A DNA stretch of 64,000 nucleotides. Origin: Spirosoma foliorum (GTDB lineage: Bacteria > Bacteroidota > Bacteroidia > Cytophagales > Spirosomataceae). Made by a program: the position numbers and the translations under genes. The stretch spans positions 5,655,001 through 5,719,000 of the forward strand of contig NZ_CP059732.1 of assembly GCF_014117325.1 (NCBI RefSeq), written 5' to 3'. The notes under the pieces were generated by a model. That model made no database searches. It was not told the DNA's origin and worked only from the letters and a program-made list of their open reading frames with translations. Shown piece after piece: positions 1 through 7,264 of the stretch (its first letter is position 1; every line of letters starts with the position of its first letter).

Positions 1-1136
1 TTTGTACTCGCAATAACCAGTGAATAGGAATGGGCACCTGAATGTATCCCGTAGGGTATCGTTCCGAAAATAGTTATGCTACTGGTACTCTGAACGCTCC
101 CGATAACTGGACTCGAATTAAAGTTGTCTACCAAATATAAATTGAACGTATTGTCTGGCTGGAAAGCGCCCGTTGCCGATAAGGATGCGATTACGGTGCC
201 CGGTGAGCAAACAGTTGAGGAGTTGACATCCGTTAATTTTAGAACGGGTGTACTGGCAGGAAATACTAATTCAGCGGTATAGATTGAATTGGGCCCGTTT
301 TGAAAATAGGCATTCTGTACATCGTACAGGGGCATCCATGTATAGACCGTAGTGGAATTGTAGGTAGCTTTGATCAGAAAATTACTGTACCGCATGGTCC
401 AGGGGTAACCACTAGAGGCTGGCTGAAATGGGTTGGAGGAAAACTCCATAATCCCATTTGCATCCGTCGACTTTTGCCAGACGGGTGAAGGCCCAACAGC
501 ATACGAAAACCAATCTACTGGATATACTTCCAGTCGTACATTGTCTAAGGTCAAGCCTTGCGCCGTGACAGCTTTCAGCTCGATTTTGCTCGGAAATGGA
601 CTCGTAATCCAGGCCTCCCCCGTGATGGGGCCATCGGCAGTTGAGTTTAATAAACTGGTGGTGTATTCATCCCAGACGATGTTACCGTAGGGAAAATTCA
701 TAATCGAATTAACTGGCTCAAACGTTTGCCCATTGACGGGATTTTTTGCGCCCTCGACCCGTAATCCGTAAATATCAATTGCTCCTCGGGAATGGCCAAA
801 TTCATGCGTTAGTCCGTCGGTGGCACCCGGCCCGAAAGGCCCACTGTCGAAATTGACGTTCCAGTCCCAGCTGTGATAAATGGTCTGATAGCTGCCATAC
901 CAGCCCCCTCCTACGGTAGGCGTCGTAAACTTACCATCAATGACAACGCAGTACTGAAAATGAGGGTGAGCCCGAAAAACCTCCGTCTGGGCTGGGCCAT
1001 CAAAGACATAGATCGAGTCGACCTCGAAGTTGTAGATGCCGTTGAAATTGGGTGAACTATTGAAATTAGCCGTAACGGTTGCCATCTGATCGCCCACAAT
1101 CTGATCAATAGGTTTGGAGAGCATAGCTTGATAATA
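1..1136 (-). pseudogene. Secreted metzincin-like metalloprotease, main part, split by IS and cut by window edge
   Basis: Reading the minus strand from 1134 to the left edge gives an open frame with no stop. It contains HEFGHSRGAID (HEFGH at 792-806), which fits the metzincin zinc motif HExxHxxGxxH/D, and downstream NSIMNFPYGN, a plausible Met-turn. The rest looks like beta-sandwich modules with a repeated V-x-A-x-G-x-F-x-x-x-N pattern, common in large secreted Bacteroidota proteins. The ATG at 1124 is internal and has no signal peptide. The true start is at 2369 beyond the IS630 copy, and removing the IS plus one TA joins the two parts in frame (QTAD-YYQAM). The role as an extracellular zinc peptidase is inferred from the motif. 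The C-terminus, and any type IX sorting domain, lies outside the window. Confidence 0.75.
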
Positions 1137-1178
1137 AGTAATTAAGCAAAATTAGATTAAGTTTTTTAACTTGGTGGT

Positions 1179-2236
1179 ATGGGACGCAAACGCCATATCC
1201 AACTTACTGATTTAGAGCAACTCACCTTACAAGAAGGGCTTAAGAACCATCCCAAGCATGAGTTTCGGCGCGGCTGCCAAGCCCTGCTATGGAACCACAA
1301 GGGTTGGGTCCTCAAGACCATTGCTGTCGCATTGGAAGTCTGCCCCCAAAGCGTCAGCAACTGGGTGACCGCTTTTGAGCAAGACGGATTGGTGGGGCTC
1401 ATGCGTCAGAAAGGACAAGGCCGCAAACCCATTCTCTCCATTACCAACACCGTCCACCAACAGGCACTGAGTAAGGCTGTTGACGCCCATTATCAGGATG
1501 CTGGCCGCATTCAAGCCCACCTACAGACCGCCTTGGGCCAGCCTATGAGCCGCGATACGGTCAAACGTTTTCTAAAAAAAACGACTACACCTACCATCGC
1601 TTACGCCGAAGCACCAAAGCCAACCAGAACCCGGTAAGCTATGCCGACGGGCTGGCTCGCTGGCAAATTTTACTCACCCTGTGGGTCTGTGGTCTGATTG
1701 ACCTCTACTTTGCCGATGAAACCGGTTTCGCTCAGCAACCCTATGTGCCTTATGGATGGCAGAAAAAACACCAACCCCGGTTACTACCAGCCCGCACAAC
1801 AACCAAACGGCTCAACCTGCTGGGGTTGTTACGATTAGATAACCACCTAACAATTTATCACAGCGAAAAGCCTTTAACGGGTGCTTTCGTGGTCGAGTCA
1901 CTCACTCATTTTGTGAGTCAGCCACGGCCCAAACCCATCGTCATCGTTCTTGATAACGGCCCAATCCATCGCTGCCAATTGGTTTACGACCACCTAGCGG
2001 AGTGGGAAGAGCAAGACGTTTATCTATTCTTTCTACCGGCCTACAGTCCGCATCTGAACCCCATCGAAATTCTATGGCGGATGATGAAGTACCGCTGGCT
2101 GACGAAAGTGAACTACCTATCATGGGGGCACTTGAAAAAGGCCATCTTTGCCATCATCAAAGCCTTCGGCCAAGATTACCACATTGATTTTACCGAGCTA
2201 CAAGTCAAAAATATAATTCCATTTAATTCTGCCTGA
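1179..2236 (+). CDS. IS630-family DDE transposase made by -1 frameshift
   Basis: Frame A (1179-1637, 152 codons) carries an N-terminal helix-turn-helix region (KTIAVALEVCPQSVSNWV). Frame B runs from the A-tract to 2236 and holds the catalytic part: FADETGF (first Asp), VLDNGPIH (second Asp) and SPHLNPIEILW (Glu), the IS630 DDE signature. Frame A enters frame B at CTA AAA AAA ACG (A8 at 1574-1581): a -1 slip there gives LKKNDYTYHRLRRSTK, a continuous family-like protein of about 352 residues, normal for IS630. Without slippage only the short DNA-binding protein is made. The element may therefore still be active. Confidence 0.9.
1574..1581 (+). other. A8 slippery site for -1 frameshifting in the transposase
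   Basis: Eight As read as CTA AAA AAA A in the upstream frame. A -1 slip of the AAA AAA codons re-reads base 1580 and joins the HTH frame to the DDE frame. A-rich slippery sequences are the usual frameshift signal in IS elements. The two frames encode adjacent parts of one family-typical protein, so decay is less likely than programmed slippage. Confidence 0.75.
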
Positions 2237-2241
2237 TTACT

Positions 2242-2369
2242 TAATCTGCCGTTTGCTTCTCTACCGCTACGACTACGCTGAATTTCCAGATAGGTTTCGC
2301 CTGTACTTCAGTAGAAGCCAGGATCGCGATCCAGCACGAAATCAGTCCTAAAAATAGATAGTGTTTCAT
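2242..2369 (-). pseudogene. N-terminal signal-peptide fragment of the interrupted metalloprotease
   Basis: ATG at 2369-2367 opens a 42-codon frame starting MKHYLFLGLISCWIAIL and ending VEKQTAD at the IS target site. The first 24 residues look like a Sec signal peptide with a likely cut after EVQA. The fragment ends in TA at 2242-2243, one copy of the IS target duplication. Joined across the IS to the segment ending at 1134, the frame continues exactly. This indicates a recent, clean insertion rather than decay of the gene. Confidence 0.8.
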
Positions 2370-2651
2370 GGTTCTTACGTATAGGTTCTTGATGAAGCAA
2401 AAGCGGCTCAACTACCACGCATTCCGGGCATTCATCTGAGAGGTGACGTGAAATGTCAACGAATCTGGCATGGACTAGCGATGCCGGTTATATCATCGTC
2501 AGGCCAACAAAATTATGCCGTCGATGAACTCTCTTTCAATGAGGTCAGGCAGCCTGCTAGTTGATAAACTTCAGCCTGTTGAGTAACTAAGGTCAGGCCC
2601 AAAGCGGGGCGTTTGCTAGAGTTTTGTCTACTCAAACTTCTCCCTATCAAG
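2370..2651. other. Gene-free stretch between protease and L,D-transpeptidase
   Basis: Divergent upstream region of the interrupted protease (minus) and the L,D-transpeptidase (plus), so it should hold both promoters. I see no convincing TTG/TAnnTTTG pair, no small gene and no clear repeat. Confidence 0.5.
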
Positions 2652-3773
2652 ATGATTCGCTACCTGATTTTTAGTCTCTTAGTAATACCCTCGTTTGCCA
2701 ATGGTCAGACAGAGGGCGACTGGGTTCGATTGCGTCAATATGCCAGCGACATTGGGGTCGATGGTCTTTGCACAACCCCTGATGCAACATGCCTAAAGGC
2801 TTATTTTACCCAAATCATTTACGGGAAGCCCATCCGTCGAATGAGCTATCAGGGACTAGTCGAACGGCTGGATACAGGCCGGGTGAATCAACTCACAAAG
2901 CAGTTTCTGGCTGGAGAGGACTGGTGCCCACTACTGGATTCGCTGGAATCGCATGACCGAAAATACAGAGAGCTGAAAGCGTATTGTATACGCTGTTTGA
3001 CCGACGATTATATGGCTGACTCACTGACGATTGAGCAGGTAAAATCGACGCTTAATTTTTATCGTTGGCTCAATCGTTTTCCGGCCGACAAGCGCGTTAT
3101 TGTGAACATTCCTTCTGCTACGTTGCGCGTCATTGATCGCCAGGGGGAAACACTCCTCAGCAGCAAGGTTATTGTAGGTAAACCCAGCACGCCAACGCCA
3201 TCCTTTACCGCCCAGGTCACCAATATCATAACCTATCCCTACTGGAATGTGCCCCGCTCCATTGCGACGAAGGAACTTCTACCCCAAATCAAAAAAAATC
3301 CGTCTGTCGCATTGGCCGATATGAACTTACAGGTGATCGACGACCAGGGGAGATTGGTTGATCCGAACATCATCCCCTGGTCAACCCTTACTGCCAGCAA
3401 CTTCCCCTACAGATTCCGGCAATCGACGGGATGCGATAATGCGTTAGGTGTCCTAAAATTTACGTTGACCAGTCCTTTTGATATTTATCTTCATGATACC
3501 AATCAACGCTCCTTATTTGCAAGCGAAAAACGAACGCTAAGTCATGGGTGTATCCGGGTCGAGAAACCCGTCGAACTGGCCAATCTGCTACTAGGCACTT
3601 CACGTTTCGATAAATCATTTCTGACCAGTTGCCAGAAACAAGTCAACCCTAAAACGTTGGTGCTTCCCCACCCCATTCCAGTTATTGTTGTCTACAATCT
3701 TCTTGATATGGATGAGAGCGGTGCCATTGTTGTAAACAAGGATGTGTATGGCTGGTGGAAAATCGACCTATAA
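2652..3773 (+). CDS. L,D-transpeptidase (YkuD/YcbB-like), secreted
   Basis: The protein has 373 residues starting MIRYLIFSLLVIPSFANGQ, a Sec signal peptide. This is why the ATG at 2652 is preferred over the in-frame ATG at 2613. The C-terminal half carries the YkuD catalytic signature SHGCIRVEKP with Cys at about residue 300 and the upstream YLHDTN histidine. YPYWNVPRSIA and the pattern around it resemble the YcbB type rather than the minimal YkuD type. Family role: forming 3-3 cross-links in peptidoglycan, or attaching proteins to it, in the periplasm. The N-terminal 150 residues show no recognised domain. It is monocistronic, and which reaction it performs cannot be told from sequence. Confidence 0.85.
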   Translation: MIRYLIFSLLVIPSFANGQTEGDWVRLRQYASDIGVDGLCTTPDATCLKAYFTQIIYGKPIRRMSYQGLVERLDTGRVNQLTKQFLAGEDWCPLLDSLESHDRKYRELKAYCIRCLTDDYMADSLTIEQVKSTLNFYRWLNRFPADKRVIVNIPSATLRVIDRQGETLLSSKVIVGKPSTPTPSFTAQVTNIITYPYWNVPRSIATKELLPQIKKNPSVALADMNLQVIDDQGRLVDPNIIPWSTLTASNFPYRFRQSTGCDNALGVLKFTLTSPFDIYLHDTNQRSLFASEKRTLSHGCIRVEKPVELANLLLGTSRFDKSFLTSCQKQVNPKTLVLPHPIPVIVVYNLLDMDESGAIVVNKDVYGWWKIDL

Positions 3774-3836
3774 TTAATAGCGATACATTACCTCGAAGAA
3801 GTAAAGCAAAAAGACAATTTCACTAACTTCCTTTTA

Positions 3837-4112
3837 TTATTTGTCCTCTTTTTTGCGATTTCTGGGAAAACGATTTTTAATGGAAAGTACAGATATTCCC
3901 GCTACTCGCCTGACCTCCTGCTCCACGTCTGTAAGGTCGGTCGGGGTCATTAATAGCTCATCTCCGACCAGACTAGTTTCCATATTGACGCGACTGATTA
4001 AATTGATCAATTGAGCCTGCGTTTGGTTGTCAGCGCAATGAATACATTGATTAGCTACGCTGTAAAGGTAATGTTCCAGCAATCGGTTAAAAGGTTGGGT
4101 TAGGGTAGCCAT
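3837..4112 (-). CDS. Hypothetical protein, 91 aa
   Basis: A small, probably cytoplasmic protein, MATLTQPFNRLL to NRFPRNRKKEDK, with a basic C-terminal tail and two cysteines in a CIHC arrangement (about residues 23-26). No family is recognised. Its upstream region holds a MITE-like element (4170-4352) and, beyond it, an FNR-like palindrome (4437-4448). If the MITE arrived later, that site was originally about 136 bp from the start codon, which may tie this gene to the stress island. Codon use looks coding, but the call rests on length and on its fit to the gap. Confidence 0.55.
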   Translation of the reverse strand: MATLTQPFNRLLEHYLYSVANQCIHCADNQTQAQLINLISRVNMETSLVGDELLMTPTDLTDVEQEVRRVAGISVLSIKNRFPRNRKKEDK

Positions 4113-4169
4113 TTGCTTATTGATAAACAGATGAAGTTGATACTAAGCAAGATTTACCAGATCTACTTA

Positions 4170-4352
4170 ACGTGAACTATAGAGGATTTACGAATAGAAT
4201 TATACTAGTTTTTTGTCATCCCGACCTCAGGAGGGATCTTCGGCAACTGGTTATTTACCGAAGATCCCTCCTGAGATCGGGATGACAAAAAACTAGCATT
4301 ATAAATAACTGACAATCAGTTGATAATTTCAGATTCTAGCCATAATTCACGT
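4170..4352. mobile_element. MITE-like element, copy 1 (183 bp, complete)
   Basis: The ends are inverted repeats (ACGTGAA... and ...TTCACGT), flanked by a perfect 6-bp direct repeat TACTTA (4164-4169 and 4353-4358), a likely target duplication. The centre is a long hairpin (about 4212-4290) whose arms include GGAGGGATCTTCGG and its complement. There is no coding capacity. Copies 2 (25373-25494) and 3 (29541-29676) share the ends, the arms beside the hairpin and the TTTTTGTCATCCC hairpin base. A further inverted repeat CAAGATTTACCAG (4148-4160 and 4380-4392) flanks it from outside. Confidence 0.8.
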
Positions 4353-4436
4353 TACTTAGTTTGCATTAACTAAGTAGGGCTGGTAAATCTTGTACGCATG
4401 GCGTTATCAAGCTATGACCAGGATTAGCGGTTAATA

Positions 4437-4448
4437 TGATTTATATCA
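4437..4448. promoter_or_regulatory. FNR/CRP-like palindrome TGATTTATATCA
   Basis: TGAT-N4-ATCA, embedded in ATGATTTATATCAT. It is identical to the site at 18613. FNR boxes have the form TTGAT-N4-ATCAA, and CRP-family half-sites share TGA/TCA. The nearest downstream gene start is the 91-aa gene on the minus strand, 325 bp away with a MITE between. Confidence 0.45.
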
Positions 4449-4508
4449 TTTGAAATATAAATTTACCTAAATGATGATAAGTAGGTCGACTAAAATACAG
4501 TAGATTAT

Positions 4509-4595
4509 TTTTTGTCCTGCTGACGAAGGAAGCATCTTTGGTAGCCGGATAAATAGCATCACCCGAAGATGCTTCCTTCGTCAGCAGGACAAAAA
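4509..4595. repeat. Long hairpin repeat of a second family
   Basis: Near-perfect inverted repeat: TTTTTGTCCTGCTGACGAAGG and onward on the left, its complement ending at 4595 on the right, with a loop of about 20 bases. Design resembles the MITE hairpin (T-run, GTC, a GAAG/CTTC inner arm), but the sequence differs and I see no flanking terminal repeats. It lies 75 bp past the phosphoketolase stop and could act as a transcript end for that gene. Confidence 0.65.
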
Positions 4596-4669
4596 CGCCT
4601 TTTCAAAATAACCTAAGCTATTTATGCTTGATTACTTACATTGGTCGTTATGTACAGATGCGAACCTAA

Positions 4670-7033
4670 TCAACTTCGCACCTCTGGCATATCCAGTCCC
4701 TCCCGGCGAATATAGGCTGCGTGTTGAGTAAGTTTATCCTGACACCATTGCACCAGCGCTTGCGTACCAGGCAGGTTATTAGTATGCTGAAGCGCGGCCA
4801 TCACCAATTGGTAACGACTCATGTTGTTGAGTACAAGCATATCAAAAGGCGTAGTCGTGCGACCTTCCTCCATATAGCCCCGCACGTGAAACCGATTGGG
4901 ATTTGTTCGATGGTGGAGCAGTTCGTGAATGAGCATTGGATAGCCGTGAAACGCAAAAATCACGGGCCGGTCAGTTGTAAAGAGTTGACTAAAGGCGGCT
5001 TCCGGAAAACCATGTGGGTGATCCTCTGGCGACATGATTGTCAGCAAATCAACAATGTTTAGTACCCGTACCCGAAGATCGGGTAAGCGTTCTTTCAAAA
5101 TTGCGGCAGCGGCAATTGTCTCATTCGTCGGAACATCACCGGCGCAGGCCAGTACCACATCCGGTTGTTGATCACCGGCATTGCCCGCCCAATCCCAGAC
5201 GGACAAGCCTCGACTACAGTGATCACGGGCAGCGTCAATGGATAACCATTGGGCCTGGCACGCTTTGGAAGCAACAATCAAATTAATGTAATCGCGGCTA
5301 CGAAGGCAATGGTCAGTTACAGCGAGCAGACAGTTGGCATCGGGCGGCAGGTATACCCGCGCAACGGAGCTTTTCTTGGCCACAACCGAATTAATGAAAC
5401 TGGGAACCTGGTGGGTGTAGCCGTTATGATCCTGCCGCCAGACGTGGGAGGTGAGCAGGTAGTTCAACGAAGCCAGCGGTTTACGCCAGGATGTTTCTTT
5501 ACTTACCTTTAACCACTTGGCATACTGATTTAGCATTGAATCGACAAGTGGGATAAACGCTTCGTAACAGCCAAACAACCCATGACGCCCCGTAAGCAGA
5601 TAACCCTCCAGCCAGCCTTCGCAGGTGTGTTCACTCAGAATTTCCATCACCTGACCATCAGGAGAAAGGAACTCGTCCGTCTCGACCATTGGCCCCATCC
5701 AGGCTCGTTGCGTCGCTTGAAACAGCGGAGTCATGCGGTTCGATGTCGTCTCGTCGGGGCAGACGATCCGAAAGTTTTGAGCCGATTCATTCAGGCAAAA
5801 TACATCCCGTAGGTAAATGGCCAATTGGTGCGTTCCTTCAACAGATACAGTACCTGGCGATGGAACCTTCACTGCGTAGTCGAAATAGTTAGGTAATTCG
5901 AGGGGAACCAGTAACTGCCCGCCATTTGCGTGGGCATTCATCCCAATTCGCCGGGAACCCATTGGGCAGTTGCTTGTGACACTTGAAAAAGGTTGTCCCA
6001 TGCCATCAAATAAATCCTGGGGGCGATAACTCCGCAGCCAGGATTCCAAGGTAGCAAGTTGAGATGGCTTCCCGGCGGGATCGGCTACGGGCAATTGGTG
6101 TGCATGGGATGTATTCTCAATCGGCTGTCCATCAACGGTCAGCGGGCAAGTCCACCCTTTGGGTGTTTGCAGAATCAACATTGGCCAGGCTGGCACGCCC
6201 ATCAACAAACCCGCCCTGGCGTTTTGCTGAATCGTCCGAATTTCACCATAGGCCCAGTTCATCGCCTGCCACATCGCTGCATGTACCTGCATCGGATCGC
6301 TACCACCAATGATACGAACCTGATAGCCATAACCTGTAAACAAATTGGTTAGCTCCTCATGGCTCATCCGTCCGTAAATCGTGGGGCCCGACAATTTATA
6401 CCCATTGGCATGTAAAATGGGCAGGACGGCTCCCGATGTAGCGGGATTCAGGTATTTATTCGAATGCCAGGAAGCAGCCAGCGGGCCTGTTTCGGCTTCT
6501 CCATCGCCCACCACGCAGGCAACGATCAGGTCTGGATTATCGAGGGCGGCTCCAAATGCATGCGAAAGACAGTAGCCAAGCTCCCCTCCCTCCTGAATCT
6601 GACCGGGCGTTCCCGGAACCAGATGGCTTGGTAGGCCGTAAGGCCACGAAAACTGACGGATCAACTGGCTCATGCCGTTAAGCCCGACTTGATAGGTAGG
6701 ATCGTATTCGCCCAGGGTTCCTTCCAGATACAAATTTGCCAGAATGGCCGGGGCGCCATGTCCGGGGCCGGTTACGAGTAGTATGCTGGCATCGGTATCC
6801 TGAATGAGTCGATTTAAATGGGCATATAGCAGATTCAGCCCTGGCTGGGTACCCCAGTGACCAAGCAGTCGTGGTTTAATATCAGTCGATTTTAGCGGGC
6901 GTTCCAGTAAAAAATTATCGCGAAGATAAAGCTGGGCAGCCCCCAGGTAGTTGGTGGCCAGCCAGTAACGGTGCACATTGGCAAGCCGCTGATAAGTCGG
7001 CTCAGGGATAGAAAAATCGACGACCGGGTTCAT
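4670..7033 (-). CDS. xfp: Xylulose-5-phosphate/fructose-6-phosphate phosphoketolase
   Basis: This 787-residue protein matches the full length of the family. It is thiamine-diphosphate dependent and cleaves xylulose-5-P (and/or fructose-6-P) with phosphate to acetyl phosphate plus glyceraldehyde-3-P (or erythrose-4-P). Visible family segments: LGHWGTQPGLNLLYAHLNR, VTGPGHGAPA, the ThDP-binding VVGDGEAETGPLAASWHSNK, and a C-terminal RFHVRGYMEEGRTTTPFDM. The acetyl phosphate would feed acetate kinase (22267-23487), giving ATP without respiration. It is divergent from a P-type ATPase, with a palindrome at 7197-7208 between them, 164 bp from this start. Probably monocistronic. Confidence 0.95.
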   Translation of the reverse strand: MNPVVDFSIPEPTYQRLANVHRYWLATNYLGAAQLYLRDNFLLERPLKSTDIKPRLLGHWGTQPGLNLLYAHLNRLIQDTDASILLVTGPGHGAPAILANLYLEGTLGEYDPTYQVGLNGMSQLIRQFSWPYGLPSHLVPGTPGQIQEGGELGYCLSHAFGAALDNPDLIVACVVGDGEAETGPLAASWHSNKYLNPATSGAVLPILHANGYKLSGPTIYGRMSHEELTNLFTGYGYQVRIIGGSDPMQVHAAMWQAMNWAYGEIRTIQQNARAGLLMGVPAWPMLILQTPKGWTCPLTVDGQPIENTSHAHQLPVADPAGKPSQLATLESWLRSYRPQDLFDGMGQPFSSVTSNCPMGSRRIGMNAHANGGQLLVPLELPNYFDYAVKVPSPGTVSVEGTHQLAIYLRDVFCLNESAQNFRIVCPDETTSNRMTPLFQATQRAWMGPMVETDEFLSPDGQVMEILSEHTCEGWLEGYLLTGRHGLFGCYEAFIPLVDSMLNQYAKWLKVSKETSWRKPLASLNYLLTSHVWRQDHNGYTHQVPSFINSVVAKKSSVARVYLPPDANCLLAVTDHCLRSRDYINLIVASKACQAQWLSIDAARDHCSRGLSVWDWAGNAGDQQPDVVLACAGDVPTNETIAAAAILKERLPDLRVRVLNIVDLLTIMSPEDHPHGFPEAAFSQLFTTDRPVIFAFHGYPMLIHELLHHRTNPNRFHVRGYMEEGRTTTPFDMLVLNNMSRYQLVMAALQHTNNLPGTQALVQWCQDKLTQHAAYIRREGLDMPEVRS

Positions 7034-7196
7034 TAGTAAGGTGTTAGTTAGAGACTAGAGTCTGGACGTACGCCCATTACAAATTTGCGACCCTAAGTAT
7101 CCTTAGTACTTGACTATCAACAGATAAGTACATGAGTATTGTCAGCAACCCGTTAACGTTTCCAGGACGATCGCTGACGAAAATCATCGAAAAAGC

Positions 7197-7208
7197 TGAT
7201 AAAAATCA
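7197..7208. promoter_or_regulatory. FNR/CRP-like palindrome TGATAAAAATCA
   Basis: TGAT-N4-ATCA lying 57 bp before the preferred ATPase start (7265), in the divergent region with phosphoketolase. It is identical to the site between ackA and the phosphorylase gene at 23605. Two identical 12-mers in front of functionally linked genes support a shared regulator. Confidence 0.6.
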
Positions 7209-7264
7209 GTCCATTGGCAGGTCAGGAAATGCAGTTTTGTTATACCATAGCTACTACACTACCC

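Larger units (their letters stand above)
1137..2241 (+). mobile_element. IS630-family insertion sequence (about 1.1 kb)
   Basis: The element is bounded by imperfect terminal inverted repeats, 1137-1157 and 2221-2241 (17 of 21 positions match), and by TA dinucleotides at 1135-1136 and 2242-2243. A TA duplication is typical of IS630/Tc1-mariner elements. It carries one transposase gene in two overlapping frames. The right inverted repeat contains the transposase stop codon. It sits inside a secreted protease gene, which lies on the opposite strand. Confidence 0.9.

Noticed and set aside
4170..4595. Possible CRISPR array from repeated palindromes
   Set aside because: There are only two hairpins of different sequence, no regular spacers and no cas genes in the window.
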